From positions 3,844,001-3,908,000 of the forward strand of contig NZ_JAUCES010000005.1 in NCBI RefSeq assembly GCF_030348825.1: a DNA stretch of 64,000 bases. Direction: 5' to 3'. Each line of letters opens with the position of its first letter. Position 1 is the stretch's first letter. Both the position numbers and the translations under genes were made by a program. Below the pieces are notes generated by a model. The model had not been told where the DNA came from. It saw only the letters and a program-made list of their open reading frames with translations, and searched no databases. Source of the DNA: Fictibacillus sp. b24. Its GTDB lineage: Bacteria; Bacillota; Bacilli; Bacillales; Fictibacillaceae. Positions 8,117 through 17,008 of the stretch are shown here, piece after piece.

Positions 8117-8446
8117 ATGGGGTTTAACAATTATGAGGAGTTCTGGCCGTTTTATCTTTCACAGCACAGCAAAGCTTCCACGAGAGCATGGCACTTTGTC
8201 GGCACTTCATTTGTATTTATTTTCATCATACTCGCCGTTTGGAAAAGTCCATGGTTTCTGCTGGCAGCACCAGTTGTCGCATACGGGATCGCATGGTTTA
8301 GCCATTTTTTTATTGAAGGAAACAAACCCGCTACCTTTGGCCATCCATTCTGGTCATTGCGTGCTGATTTTCGTATGTATCGGCTCATTTTATTCGGTCA
8401 GCTTTCAAAAGAATTAAACAAGCTTTCAAACGAACGAAGAATGTAA
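8117..8446 (+). CDS. DUF962/Mpo1-like membrane protein
   Basis: A 109-residue protein with the DUF962 (Mpo1-like) layout: N-terminal NNYEEFWPFYLSQHSKASTRAWHFVGT, two hydrophobic helices (about 27-61), then SHFFIEGNKPATFGHP and a charged tail. Histidines at about 17, 26, 62 and 76 match the conserved positions. The yeast member Mpo1 is an Fe(II) dioxygenase in fatty-acid alpha-oxidation; bacterial function is unproven. SD GGGAGG precedes the ATG by about nine bases. A GTTTAT/GGGTTT pair upstream resembles a sigma-B site only loosely. Confidence 0.83.
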   Translation: MGFNNYEEFWPFYLSQHSKASTRAWHFVGTSFVFIFIILAVWKSPWFLLAAPVVAYGIAWFSHFFIEGNKPATFGHPFWSLRADFRMYRLILFGQLSKELNKLSNERRM

Positions 8447-8454
8447 AAATATAT

Positions 8455-8487
8455 AAAAAACTCATCTTTGATGCAGATGAGTTTTTT
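8455..8487. terminator. bidirectional intrinsic terminator
   Basis: AAAAAACTCATCT/AGATGAGTTTTTT stem (13 bp, 7-nt loop) between two converging genes. Confidence 0.9.
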
Positions 8488-8541
8488 GATTCTTTCTTAT
8501 TATTACTTAGCCGATAATAGATACGCTGGTTTAACTCAAAC

Positions 8542-9300
8542 CTAATATGTGCTGCTTTCTGAAATAGATGATTCATCTTCGAGGTCTATGATATATGATT
8601 CATCCTCATCTTCTTGCTTTACCCACTGATAGTTATCCAGCAATGGCTTTAGAAAATGAGTTAAGTTCATTAAAATAGCTTTATCTCTTTCTTGAGCCTT
8701 TACGAGTTCAGGGTCTTTTTCTGGCTTATGACGCAAATATGTCGGGAATTCATATGGTGGTTCCATTGTTACAATGTATATACCGTTATCGTCAAAATCT
8801 ACATTTAGAGTGTAGCTGTCCCTGGTTACATAGTATCTTATCTGGAACGAATCATTCCTAATTCCGGAACCTACACCTATATGATCTTTAAATTCTTCAC
8901 TATCCCAGATATGCTTTTTAATATGTTTATCCAGATCCCACGCAAAATGAAAAAATGAATAATCAGGTTTATCGGTATCCATTTTCCCAGAGAACAGAGA
9001 TTTTCTAAGTTCATTGTATTTTATGAGTAATTTTTTTAATTCTTCTTCTGTATAATCTATATCCCATTGTATTTTAAAGTTGTCATATGCATTGATGAAT
9101 TCATTTAATTTTCCTTGATGATAAGTCCAATCATATAAAACCTCCTGATCATCTTTAACAGATAGCTGTACGGACTCGAATGAGGTAAGTTCAATAGAGG
9201 CTTTTGAACCTCCAATCCTGACGTTGACAGGAATAGATAATCCTAGCTCATTCCTAAATGATGCAAGCTCTTTCCATTTTAGAATTTTGGCAAAACCCAT
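8542..9300 (-). CDS. hypothetical protein, no family recognised
   Basis: A soluble, acidic 252-residue protein with no signal peptide or membrane helix. I recognise no domain. It has a beta-rich start (about 20-60), a helical middle (YTEEELKKLLIKYNELRKSL), an aromatic/His-rich segment (YSFFHFAWDLDKHIKKHIWD) and a very acidic C-terminus (QEDEDESYIIDLEDESS). A strong SD (GAGGAGG, seven bases from the ATG) and a terminator bracket it, so it is likely a real monocistronic gene. It is AT-rich and sits between conserved blocks, which fits an accessory, possibly acquired gene. Confidence 0.6.
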   Translation of the reverse strand: MGFAKILKWKELASFRNELGLSIPVNVRIGGSKASIELTSFESVQLSVKDDQEVLYDWTYHQGKLNEFINAYDNFKIQWDIDYTEEELKKLLIKYNELRKSLFSGKMDTDKPDYSFFHFAWDLDKHIKKHIWDSEEFKDHIGVGSGIRNDSFQIRYYVTRDSYTLNVDFDDNGIYIVTMEPPYEFPTYLRHKPEKDPELVKAQERDKAILMNLTHFLKPLLDNYQWVKQEDEDESYIIDLEDESSISESSTY

Positions 9301-9379
9301 ATACCATCCTCCTCTTCGCTAACATATCCATAATATTCATTCATTGCTCGTTCTGTTCGTGTATTAAATTTCTAGATAA

Positions 9380-9415
9380 AAAAACATCATCTCCAAAATT
9401 GGAGATGATGTTTTT
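9380..9415 (-). terminator. glmS terminator
   Basis: Perfect 15-bp stem AAAAACATCATCTCC/GGAGATGATGTTTTT with loop aaaatt, 14 nt beyond the glmS stop. Confidence 0.92.
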
Positions 9416-9428
9416 AGTGAAATATAGA

Positions 9429-11231
9429 TTATTCTACTGTTACTGACTTAGCCAGGTTACGCGGCTTATCTACGTCACAGTCGCGGTGAAGCGCTGCGTA
9501 GTAAGAGATCAGCTGCATTGGAAGTACAGATACAAGCGGAGTCAAGTATGGGTGGATCTTCGGAAGAACGATGCGATCGCCTTCTTCTTGCAGTCCATCC
9601 ATAGAGATCACGCATGTGTATGCTCCACGTGCCGCTACTTCTTTTACATTACCACGGATGCTTAAGTTAACATGCTCTTGTGTTGCAAGAGCGATAACTG
9701 GCGTACCGTCCTCGATCAATGCAATCGTACCGTGCTTCAATTCTCCTCCAGCAAAACCTTCTGCTTGGATGTAAGAGATTTCTTTTAATTTTAGTGCAGC
9801 TTCTAAACATACGTAGAAGTCAGCAGCACGCCCGATGAAGAATGCGTTACGTGTTACAGCTAAGAACTCACGTGCGATCTTCTCCATCTCTTCCTTTTGG
9901 TCACAAAGTACTTCCATAGCGTTTGCAACGATCGCAAGCTCTTGAAGCGGGTTGAAGTCTAACTCGATTCCTTTTGCACGAGCAGAGTCAACAGCCAGAA
10001 TCGCAAGCACTGCGATTTGTGCCGTGTAAGCTTTCGTTGATGCTACTGCGATTTCTGGACCAGCATACAAGTTAAGCGTGTAATTTGCTTCACGAGAAAG
10101 CGTTGATCCCGGAACGTTTGTGATTGTTAATGCTTTGTGGCCAAGCTTTTTAATCTCAACAAGAACAGCACGGCTATCTGCAGTCTCACCAGATTGTGAG
10201 ATGAAGATGAACAACGGCTTTTCAGATAAAAGCGGCATGTTGTAAACAAACTCACTCGCAATGTGTGCTTCAACAGGAATGTTTGCAATGTTTTCAATCA
10301 GCTGTTTACCAACAAGGCCAGCATGGTAGCTCGTTCCGCAAGCGATGATATAAACGCGGTCTGCGTCTTTCATCGCAGCACGAATATCGTCATCAAGCTT
10401 AAGATTTCCATTTTCGTTTTGGTATTGATTAATGATGTTACGCATTACGAAAGGCTGCTCGTCGATTTCTTTTAACATGAAATGAGGATACGTGCCTTTT
10501 TCGATGTCGCTTGCATCAAGTTCTGCTGTGTAAGGTGCACGTTCCACCACTTCACCATCAAGAGTCTTGATCGTATAGCTGTCACGTGTCACGATTACGA
10601 TTTCTTTATCCATTAATTCAACGTATTGATCTGTTTGAGAAAGCATTGCCATCGCGTCACTTGCAATAACGTTGAAGCCTTCACCTTTACCTACCAATAA
10701 CGGGCTTTTGTTTTTACCAACATAGATGGTTTCAGGGTTTTGGTTGTCGATTAATCCTATCGCATAAGAACCTTTTAACTCAGACAATGTGTTGCGGAAT
10801 GCTTCTTCCACTTCCATGCCTTGATTAACAAAGTACTCTACTAACTGAACGATAACTTCTGTATCTGTTTCAGACAATAGTTCAACACCTGAAATGTATT
10901 GTTTCTTCACCTGTTCATAGTTTTCGATTACACCGTTGTGTACAAGTGTAAAACGCTCTGTTGAACTTTGGTGTGGATGTGAATTCACTTTGCTTGGAAC
11001 TCCGTGTGTTGCCCAGCGTGTATGTCCGATTCCAACGGATGCTTCTACACCTAGATCAACATTTTCACGCAGATTTGCAATACGGCCTTTTTCTTTGAAT
11101 ACATGAACGCCGCTTTCGTTTAGTACTGCAATTCCTGCTGAGTCATATCCGCGGTATTCTAATTTTTCCAATCCGCGCAATAGAATTTCTTTTGCATCAT
11201 TATTTCCAATATATCCAACGATTCCACACAT
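9429..11231 (-). CDS. glmS: glutamine-fructose-6-phosphate aminotransferase (isomerizing)
   Basis: Makes glucosamine-6-phosphate from fructose-6-phosphate and glutamine, the entry step to UDP-GlcNAc, peptidoglycan and teichoic acids. The 600 residues show an N-terminal class-II glutaminase (MCGIVGYIG, Cys2 nucleophile; RWATHG near 73; HNG near 98). Two SIS sugar-isomerase domains follow (CGTSYHAG near 300, SQSGETADS near 348, and a second from about 455), and the usual end is [15 protein letters not shown]. It is directly downstream of its ribozyme leader and of glmM, the next enzyme of the pathway. SD AAGGAGG precedes the ATG. Confidence 0.98.
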   Translation of the reverse strand: MCGIVGYIGNNDAKEILLRGLEKLEYRGYDSAGIAVLNESGVHVFKEKGRIANLRENVDLGVEASVGIGHTRWATHGVPSKVNSHPHQSSTERFTLVHNGVIENYEQVKKQYISGVELLSETDTEVIVQLVEYFVNQGMEVEEAFRNTLSELKGSYAIGLIDNQNPETIYVGKNKSPLLVGKGEGFNVIASDAMAMLSQTDQYVELMDKEIVIVTRDSYTIKTLDGEVVERAPYTAELDASDIEKGTYPHFMLKEIDEQPFVMRNIINQYQNENGNLKLDDDIRAAMKDADRVYIIACGTSYHAGLVGKQLIENIANIPVEAHIASEFVYNMPLLSEKPLFIFISQSGETADSRAVLVEIKKLGHKALTITNVPGSTLSREANYTLNLYAGPEIAVASTKAYTAQIAVLAILAVDSARAKGIELDFNPLQELAIVANAMEVLCDQKEEMEKIAREFLAVTRNAFFIGRAADFYVCLEAALKLKEISYIQAEGFAGGELKHGTIALIEDGTPVIALATQEHVNLSIRGNVKEVAARGAYTCVISMDGLQEEGDRIVLPKIHPYLTPLVSVLPMQLISYYAALHRDCDVDKPRNLAKSVTVE

Positions 11232-11251
11232 AAATAAACGTCCTCCTTAAA

Positions 11252-11310
11252 GCCATCACACTCTGCTGACGGCTTTCATAAGGGGGGCCGTGAGCGGGGC
11301 TCACAACCCC
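11252..11310 (-). promoter_or_regulatory. two leader hairpins between the glmS ribozyme and the start codon
   Basis: Hairpin A: GTGAGC/GCTCAC with outer GGGG/CCCC (11284-11310). Hairpin B: GCCGTCA/TGATGGC (11252-11258/11267-11273, one G.U), ending a few bases before the SD. Both lie beyond the usual ribozyme core. They could be processing, stability or translation elements; hairpin A lacks the U-run of a normal terminator. Confidence 0.5.
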
Positions 11311-11334
11311 ACCTATGTTCTCTATTTTTATTTT

Positions 11335-11484
11335 TTTCACTTGCTTTCGTCTTTGTACAGGAAGTTACCTTACCTGGTTTGAACAAAAGCTTACGGAAGT
11401 GATGTTCCGAGAGGCATCCGCCGAAATATCGATGAACCTCTTCCTCGTCAACTGCTTTTTTCCGGTCAGCAGTTCAGGCGCTTT
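11335..11484 (-). ncRNA. glmS glucosamine-6-phosphate-activated ribozyme
   Basis: Self-cleaving riboswitch in the glmS 5' leader. The minus strand shows the cleavage-site sequence A|GCGCC (about 11477-11482) and the conserved core GTTGACGAGGA (11442-11452). ATCGATATTTCGGCGGATGC follows, then the CTC arm of P2/P3 and a 3' pairing region. GlcN6P acts as the cofactor for cleavage upstream of the GCGCC; the 5'-OH product is then degraded by RNase J in B. subtilis, lowering glmS expression. The core is recognised by sequence; the 3' border is approximate. Confidence 0.93.
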
Positions 11485-11537
11485 GGATGAATGATTAGCT
11501 GTAAACTCCTTCCTTTTATTTGAAGTAAACAAAAATA

Positions 11538-11566
11538 ATCATACACGGGTTTTTCAAAACCGTCAA
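11538..11566 (-). promoter_or_regulatory. glmS sigma-A promoter
   Basis: TTGACG (11561-11566), 17-nt spacer, TATGAT (11538-11543), about 55 nt before the ribozyme cleavage site. This gives glmS its own transcript after the glmM terminator. Confidence 0.8.
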
Positions 11567-11617
11567 TTCTTATTCTTTCCCGTTTTTAGAAAAACTTGAA
11601 ACATAAAGTTCCATAAT

Positions 11618-11664
11618 AAAAAAATATGCATAGACAGCCCGTTGTGTGAGCCGCATATGCATAT
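11618..11664 (-). terminator. terminator after glmM
   Basis: ATATGCATA/TATGCATAT stem (11624-11632/11656-11664) with a 23-nt loop and a 7-T run on the minus strand. The loop is long, so efficiency is uncertain. Confidence 0.55.
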
Positions 11665-11709
11665 GTTTCGTGCCCTTTTTTATTTTATGAGGGACTTTTT
11701 AGCCCTTTT

Positions 11710-13050
11710 TTAGACAAGCTCTGTTTTTACAACGTTCACGATCTCATCTGCATGCTTTTGGCAAAGTTCTTCTGTCGGAGCTTCGACCATTACACGTACA
11801 AGCGGCTCAGTTCCAGAAGGACGAACAAGCACACGGCCGTTTCCTTCAAGTTCTGTTTCTACTTTGTCGATCGCTGCTTTAATCGCTTCATTGCCATTTA
11901 GCTTAGACTTGTCGGCTACTTTTACATTGATTAAAAGCTGAGGGAATTTTGCCATCTCGCCAGCAAGTTCTGATAACGGTTTGCCTGTAGCTTTTAAAAT
12001 GGATGCAAGCTGGATTCCAGAAAGAAGTCCATCACCTGTTGTTGTGTAATCTAGGAAGATGATATGCCCAGACTGTTCACCTCCAAGGTTAAAGTCGTTC
12101 TTACGCATTTCTTCCATTACATAACGGTCACCTACAGCTGTTTGTGCAGATTGCATGTTATTTGCTTCAACCGCTTTATAGAATCCTAAGTTACTCATAA
12201 CCGTTGATACGACTGTATCCTGCTTTAAACGGCCTTGTTCTTTAAGATGCTTCGCACAGATGAACATGATCTGGTCACCATCGACGATATTTCCTTTTTC
12301 GTCGATCGCGATCAAACGGTCTCCGTCTCCATCAAAAGCAAGCCCCATGTCACAGCCTTTTTCTTTTACGAGTTCTGCCAGCTTTTCAGGGTGTGTGCTT
12401 CCGACACCTTCGTTGATATTTAAGCCATTTGGGCTTGTTCCCATCGTTGAGATATCTGCTTCAAGATCAGCAAACAAGTGAGGTGCATGAGAAGATGTCG
12501 CACCATGAGCACAATCAAGCGCAATATGAAGTCCTGAGAAGTCTCCAGGAATCGTTTGCTTCAAATATTGCATGTATTTCTGTCCGCCTTCAAAATAATC
12601 GCTGACAGATCCTAGGTCACCGCCTACAGGACGAGGCAGTTCATCTGTATCTTTATCTAAAAGAGCTTCGATTTCTGCTTCTTGCTCATCTAACAGTTTA
12701 AATCCGTCAGCTCCAAAGAATTTAATTCCGTTATCCGCAACTGGGTTATGTGATGCTGAGATCATAACTCCAGCTTGTGCGCCAAGTGCTTTTGTTAGAA
12801 AAGCAACTCCAGGAGTTGAGATCACACCTAAACGCATAACTTCTGCACCGATAGATAAAAGGCCTGCAACTAGAGCACCTTCTAGCATTTGACCGGAAAT
12901 TCGCGTATCGCGTCCGATTAAAATTTTAGGTTTATCTGTGTCTTTTGTTAAAACATATCCGCCAAAACGCCCTAATTTAAAAGCTAGTTCAGGTGTAAGC
13001 TCTGTATTTGCAACTCCTCTTACTCCGTCAGTACCAAAATATTTTCCCAT
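11710..13050 (-). CDS. glmM: phosphoglucosamine mutase
   Basis: Converts glucosamine-6-phosphate to glucosamine-1-phosphate for UDP-GlcNAc synthesis. The 446 residues show the alpha-phosphohexomutase signature: ISASHNP with phosphoserine Ser100, the Mg-binding loop DGDGDR (240-245), the sugar loop GGEQSGH and the phosphate loop RPSGTEP near 410. The reading frame extends six codons further upstream, but GAAGGAGA lies about nine bases before the ATG of [12 protein letters not shown], the family start, so 13050 is chosen. It follows cdaR closely; in relatives GlmM binds and modulates CdaA. Confidence 0.97.
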   Translation of the reverse strand: MGKYFGTDGVRGVANTELTPELAFKLGRFGGYVLTKDTDKPKILIGRDTRISGQMLEGALVAGLLSIGAEVMRLGVISTPGVAFLTKALGAQAGVMISASHNPVADNGIKFFGADGFKLLDEQEAEIEALLDKDTDELPRPVGGDLGSVSDYFEGGQKYMQYLKQTIPGDFSGLHIALDCAHGATSSHAPHLFADLEADISTMGTSPNGLNINEGVGSTHPEKLAELVKEKGCDMGLAFDGDGDRLIAIDEKGNIVDGDQIMFICAKHLKEQGRLKQDTVVSTVMSNLGFYKAVEANNMQSAQTAVGDRYVMEEMRKNDFNLGGEQSGHIIFLDYTTTGDGLLSGIQLASILKATGKPLSELAGEMAKFPQLLINVKVADKSKLNGNEAIKAAIDKVETELEGNGRVLVRPSGTEPLVRVMVEAPTEELCQKHADEIVNVVKTELV

Positions 13051-13068
13051 TATTGCTCTCTCCTTCAA

Positions 13069-14370
13069 CTATTGACTGCTAGTCTCTGTTTGAATTTCCA
13101 CGCTGGCTTCTTGAACTGTACCTGCCAGCTCAACATCCCCAGGATTTTTCCAATCTATTTTCACTTCATGTGTTCCTTGTTCAAGAGTACTCACATCTAC
13201 AATTCCTTGCAGATCAGACTTTTTAAGTGAATCGAGCACACTCTTTTTGCCTTTTACCGTAACATCTACAACACCATCTGCCGGATCTAAAATGGTTGCC
13301 TGCTTTTCGTTATTGACCCCGAGCAGTGTTAATGGCACATCATTAAATGTTCGTGTCGTCTCTTGCTCTTGATCCGCTTCTGTTTCTGCTTCTGTTTCAG
13401 TTCCTACATCTGTTTTTTCGACATTTACATTTACCGTTACTTCTTTAACAGACACAGAATCGATTCCATCTGGAACCGGAACATCAACGGTGAGTGTAGT
13501 ATCTTTTTTGATTTTGCTTAAATCTATTGATATTTCTTTAAATGAATCGAATTTATCAAGTGAACTTGTTGTTCCTGTTAAAGTGATCTCACTCGGATCA
13601 GAAGTGATGGATTGAAGAGTCAGCCCTTCTTCTAAATCACCTTTTGTACCAATTGAGATCGGTACCGTTTTCTTAGGTTTTTTAATCGGTACAGAAACAT
13701 CTACTACGCCCGGATTAATCTGTACATCGATTATGTCCCCTTGCTGATTGTATGCACGTAGAGGTACTTTAGTTTGAATAGGTTCATCAGCTTCGCCTAC
13801 GTCAACAAATCCCGTAATAAATGAAATCTGATTGATCATTCCCTCTGGTCCTGTTACGTTCACCGTTTTTGGCGAGAACTCAATGTCACCTGCTGTATAT
13901 CCGTCTGGCAGCTTTCTCGTATTCTTTAAGTCCACATTGACGTTCATTTGTTTGGTTACTTTATTATGAAGAATAACATCTACGTAATCAGGGTTAATCT
14001 TCGCTTTTACACCGTCAGGCAATCCTTGTACTTGTACTTTTACCCGCTTGTTTCCAGGCTTCATATTCGTTAGATCAATATATACTTCGAATTCCTTATC
14101 CACTTTTGTCGCTTTTGTGATCAAACGGCTCGAACCCGTTAGCGTCAGGTCAACGGATGGAGGCAGATCGGTCAAGACGTATTTATCGTCATCAAAATAC
14201 GGTCTGATCTGTACGTCTTGAATGGTCTCACTTTCCGTATACATTTTTGAGAATATGGAACGGTTTGCGGCTTCTTCCTGTGTTTCCATCGTTACGATCG
14301 TATACATCATAAGAGCAAGGAGGAAAGCAATAATTTTTACAAACCATGAACTACTAAGGAGTTTGTCCAT
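13069..14370 (-). CDS. cdaR: CdaA regulatory protein, YbbR-domain
   Basis: Membrane-anchored extracellular regulator of the c-di-AMP cyclase CdaA. One N-terminal transmembrane helix (about 5-27: SSWFVKIIAFLLALMMYTIV) precedes four tandem YbbR beta domains, recognised by repeated GxxIDVxVPI/VxV strands. A short acidic Glu/Thr-rich linker (near 320-335, TEAETEADQEQ) precedes the last domain. The start MDKLLSS is chosen because GGAGGG stands about ten bases before it and the longer frame runs back into cdaA. It overlaps the cdaA end by 17 bp. Length about 433. Confidence 0.93.
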   Translation of the reverse strand: MDKLLSSSWFVKIIAFLLALMMYTIVTMETQEEAANRSIFSKMYTESETIQDVQIRPYFDDDKYVLTDLPPSVDLTLTGSSRLITKATKVDKEFEVYIDLTNMKPGNKRVKVQVQGLPDGVKAKINPDYVDVILHNKVTKQMNVNVDLKNTRKLPDGYTAGDIEFSPKTVNVTGPEGMINQISFITGFVDVGEADEPIQTKVPLRAYNQQGDIIDVQINPGVVDVSVPIKKPKKTVPISIGTKGDLEEGLTLQSITSDPSEITLTGTTSSLDKFDSFKEISIDLSKIKKDTTLTVDVPVPDGIDSVSVKEVTVNVNVEKTDVGTETEAETEADQEQETTRTFNDVPLTLLGVNNEKQATILDPADGVVDVTVKGKKSVLDSLKKSDLQGIVDVSTLEQGTHEVKIDWKNPGDVELAGTVQEASVEIQTETSSQ

Positions 14371-15187
14371 TTTTCTTTCCCCTCCAATTCCAGCGGTTTG
14401 AGGAAGTGGACTTATTGGCAATAATCAATTCTGCGTTTAACAAATTTCTTAAAGACTCTTCGTCCAGATTCCGATAGATTTCTCCGTTCTTCGTGAGAGA
14501 AATCGTACCAGTTTCCTCAGAAACGATAACGGTTACTGCATCTGTTACCTCACTAATCCCTAATGCAGCTCTATGTCTTGTTCCCAATTCTTTCGATACG
14601 AACGGACTTTCCGTTAGCGGTAAATAGCAGCCAGCCGCGTATACTTGACTTTGCTTTATAATAACAGCACCATCATGAAGCGGTGTGTTCGGAACAAATA
14701 TGTTGGTTAAAAGCTCAGAAGTGAGATGGGCTTTAATTGGAATACCTGTTTCCACGTACTCACTCAATCCCGTTTCCCGCTCGATCGACATAATAGCCCC
14801 TATACGCCGTTTGGACATATAGTTAGTTGACTTCACAATGGCAGCAATTGCTTTTTCCGTTTCTTCCTCTTCAGGAAGACCTGTACGAGAGAAGAACTTT
14901 CCTCGTCCAAGCTGTTCTAACGCACGTCTTAGCTCAGGCTGGAAAATAATAATGATAGCGAGTAATCCATATGTAATCACCTTATCCATCAGCCAAGACA
15001 TCGTACGAAGGTCGAACGAACTGCTTAGAAACCAAACAACGATAATCACACTGATCCCTTTTAAAAGTTGAACCGCCTTTGTTCCGCGGATCAGCATGAT
15101 CAGCTTGTAGATTACGTAGGTCACTAATAAAATATCAATGATTTGTGTGATGTAATTAAATATATTAAAATCTGCGATTGGTAACAT
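14354..15187 (-). CDS. cdaA: membrane diadenylate cyclase
   Basis: Synthesises cyclic di-AMP from two ATP, controlling potassium/osmolyte homeostasis and wall integrity. The 277 residues hold three N-terminal transmembrane helices (about 12-30, 38-57, 66-82), a coiled linker and a DAC domain. The catalytic motifs DGA (172-174) and RHR (204-206, in GTRHRAALG) are intact. SD GGGAGGG precedes the ATG. First gene of cdaA-cdaR-glmM, the usual Firmicute arrangement coupling c-di-AMP to wall precursor synthesis. Its leader carries a copy of the 132-nt repeat. Confidence 0.97.
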   Translation of the reverse strand: MLPIADFNIFNYITQIIDILLVTYVIYKLIMLIRGTKAVQLLKGISVIIVVWFLSSSFDLRTMSWLMDKVITYGLLAIIIIFQPELRRALEQLGRGKFFSRTGLPEEEETEKAIAAIVKSTNYMSKRRIGAIMSIERETGLSEYVETGIPIKAHLTSELLTNIFVPNTPLHDGAVIIKQSQVYAAGCYLPLTESPFVSKELGTRHRAALGISEVTDAVTVIVSEETGTISLTKNGEIYRNLDEESLRNLLNAELIIANKSTSSNRWNWRGKKNGQTP

Positions 15188-15257
15188 AAATTCCCTCCCA
15201 ACCCGGGTTTGTCTGCCAAGTTGAAGTTTTTAAAATCTATAAGTATGAAAGTAGTTA

Positions 15258-15390
15258 GTGGTTGATTTCCGTTCCAGGTGCTCGCTTTCCGGGGGGCGTG
15301 CGGTGAGCCTCCTCGTCGCTTTGCGATCTTAGGAGTCTCACCTGTCCCGCTAATCCCCCAGGAGTCTCGCACCTTGCACTACAATCAACT
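15258..15390. repeat. dispersed palindromic repeat, copy 2 (in the cdaA leader)
   Basis: Same element as at 2962, bounded by GTTGATT and AATCAAC, with GGTGAG/CTCACC arms. It lies between the likely cdaA promoter and the cdaA start, so it should be transcribed as its reverse complement. Confidence 0.85.
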
Positions 15391-15474
15391 CTTCAGTGAA
15401 GACTTTACAAAAGCACTTTGAAGTAATAATTTATTAACAAACCAGAAACTAACAAAAAAAGATTTAACTTATAT

Positions 15475-15483
15475 ATTATAGCA
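15475..15483 (-). promoter_or_regulatory. candidate extended -10 promoter for cdaA-cdaR-glmM
   Basis: TGCTATAAT on the minus strand (TATAAT at 15475-15480 with TGn before it). There is no good -35, but extended -10 sites tolerate that. It is the best promoter I see between rsiW and cdaA. Confidence 0.5.
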
Positions 15484-15548
15484 TACCTCATTGTAAAGAA
15501 AACTTAGCATGACCTACTCATGTTTTGTTAATGATGTTTTGATGATAT

Positions 15549-16226
15549 TCAATTTTGTACATTTTGAGCATTAAAAAAAGCCGTATGGGGACGGCTCTCA
15601 TTATGATTATTCATCGTTTCATTATTTGTACTAACCAAAGACTTCAACTTATACCATACCCATTCGACCACTTGACCGATTTCCTGACTGTGGCCCGTTA
15701 CCTCACCTGCAGAAGCTAGATACTGATTGCCTTTTATGACAGTCACATCACCTTCTACTTTTCCTTCTATTCGAACATCTGCATTTTCAACGACTAAATC
15801 GCCTTTTATTGTTTCTCCAGCCGGAACGACTACTACCCGCTCAGATTTCTTTATTTGAAGGTTTCCCTCACCTTTTACAACAGCCAGATCTTGCTGATTA
15901 TAACTAGTGAGCACAGATGCGGCCATAAAGAACATAAAGATGGCTGCAGCGGTCAGAGCAGGATGACGTTTCATCCAGCGCTTCCACTTCACTTGCTGTC
16001 TCTCTTTTGGCAGTTTAGCCATTACAGCCTCTGTAAAGCCTGCTGGGGCCTTTATATGGGATTGCAGCTGCAGTTCCTTCAATGATTCTGTCAGCAGCTC
16101 ATATTCTTCTCTACAAGATGCACATTGCTTCAAATGAATTTGAAAGATGTGTTCTTCTTCACTCGTTGCTTCACCATCAAGTACTTTATTCATTAATTCA
16201 TCATACACGGAAGCTTCACATTGCAT
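15549..16226 (-). CDS. rsiW: anti-sigma-W factor
   Basis: Single-pass membrane anti-sigma factor that holds SigW inactive until cleaved by PrsW/RasP-type proteases. The 225 residues show a zinc anti-sigma motif HLKQCASC (His31, Cys35, Cys38), a transmembrane helix (about 88-107) and an extracytoplasmic domain with EGKVEGDVTV. It lies six bases after sigW. The last ~15 codons (SRPHTAFFNAQNVQN) run through a terminator-like hairpin, extending past where the B. subtilis protein ends. A small frameshift or stop loss is possible. Confidence 0.93.
   Translation of the reverse strand: MQCEASVYDELMNKVLDGEATSEEEHIFQIHLKQCASCREEYELLTESLKELQLQSHIKAPAGFTEAVMAKLPKERQQVKWKRWMKRHPALTAAAIFMFFMAASVLTSYNQQDLAVVKGEGNLQIKKSERVVVVPAGETIKGDLVVENADVRIEGKVEGDVTVIKGNQYLASAGEVTGHSQEIGQVVEWVWYKLKSLVSTNNETMNNHNESRPHTAFFNAQNVQN
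15573..15596 (-). terminator. terminator-like hairpin inside the rsiW 3' codons
   Basis: AGCCGT/ACGGCT stem (15579-15584/15591-15596, loop of six) and a T7 run on the minus strand. It is 22 nt upstream of the rsiW stop codon as annotated. Confidence 0.65.
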
Positions 16227-16232
16227 TTTTCT

Positions 16233-16808
16233 TCACCTCGTTTTTACAACCATTTGAAATACTTTCTTCAGCGCTTCCCGGCCCCGATGTATACGAGTTT
16301 TTACTGTTGGTACTGGTATGTCCATAATCTGACTGATTTCTTCTAATGATAGGTCTTCTACATACTTTAAAAGAATAGCTGTCCGATATTTTTCAGGAAG
16401 CTTCATTATTTCTGCTTGAAGCTCGTTCCATTGTTCGTTCTCTGTAACGACTTCTTCGGGTAACGGTTCTTCCGTTGAAAGCTGACTATACATGTTTGCT
16501 CCGTCCGTTCCAGGTACTTCTGCATCCAAATAATAATCAGGTTTCTTCTTCCTCAGTCTGTCGATACAAAGATTTGTAGCAATGCGGAATATCCAAGTTG
16601 AAAATTTATATTCGTTATTGTACTTACTAATATTACGGTAAGCTCGCAAAAAAGTTTCTTGTGCCAAATCTTCTGCTTCATGTCCATTGCCGACCATCCG
16701 GAAACAATGCCGGTAGATTTTATCTTTAAATAGGTCGACAATGCCTTCAAACGCTTCCTGGTCCCCTTTTTTTACTTGGGTCACCATATTCGCTATTAAG
16801 GCGTCCAT
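16233..16808 (-). CDS. sigW: ECF RNA polymerase sigma factor SigW
   Basis: Directs transcription of the cell-envelope/antimicrobial stress regulon. The 191 residues contain sigma region 2 (DLAQETFLRAYRNI, KFSTWIFRIATNLCIDRLR) and region 4 (LPEKYRTAILLKYVEDLSLEEI, then VPTVKTRIHRGREALKK), joined by a linker with the SigW-type KKPDYYLDAEV segment. It is controlled by its own promoter just upstream and by RsiW, encoded next. The ribosome site is weak (GGTGAT). Confidence 0.96.
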   Translation of the reverse strand: MDALIANMVTQVKKGDQEAFEGIVDLFKDKIYRHCFRMVGNGHEAEDLAQETFLRAYRNISKYNNEYKFSTWIFRIATNLCIDRLRKKKPDYYLDAEVPGTDGANMYSQLSTEEPLPEEVVTENEQWNELQAEIMKLPEKYRTAILLKYVEDLSLEEISQIMDIPVPTVKTRIHRGREALKKVFQMVVKTR

Positions 16809-16834
16809 TATTTTATCACCACTCGGATTTTATT

Positions 16835-16860
16835 TACGTACCAGCATTCCATAAGTTTCA
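16835..16860 (-). promoter_or_regulatory. sigma-W autoregulatory promoter
   Basis: TGAAAC (16855-16860), 16-nt spacer, CGTA (16835-16838): an exact match to the sigma-W consensus, placed ~26 bp before the sigW ATG. Confidence 0.92.
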
Positions 16861-17008
16861 AATGTTTTCATATTTTTTTATTTTATCATGTTGCAGAATT
16901 TGACGAAATAAAAAGGTATTTTTTTCTAAATATCGTGTTTCAAAAAAATAAGCCCTGGGAATATTAATCATATAAGATATTATGCTGAAACAGAGAGGGG
17001 TAGTTTGT

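Noticed and set aside
11282-11310. glmS leader hairpin as an attenuator
   Set aside because: The stem is strong but no U-run follows, so I do not call it a terminator.
15124-15372. 82-residue open frame upstream of cdaA
   Set aside because: Made of repeat copy 2 plus the cdaA 5' region on the same strand; no SD and no family.
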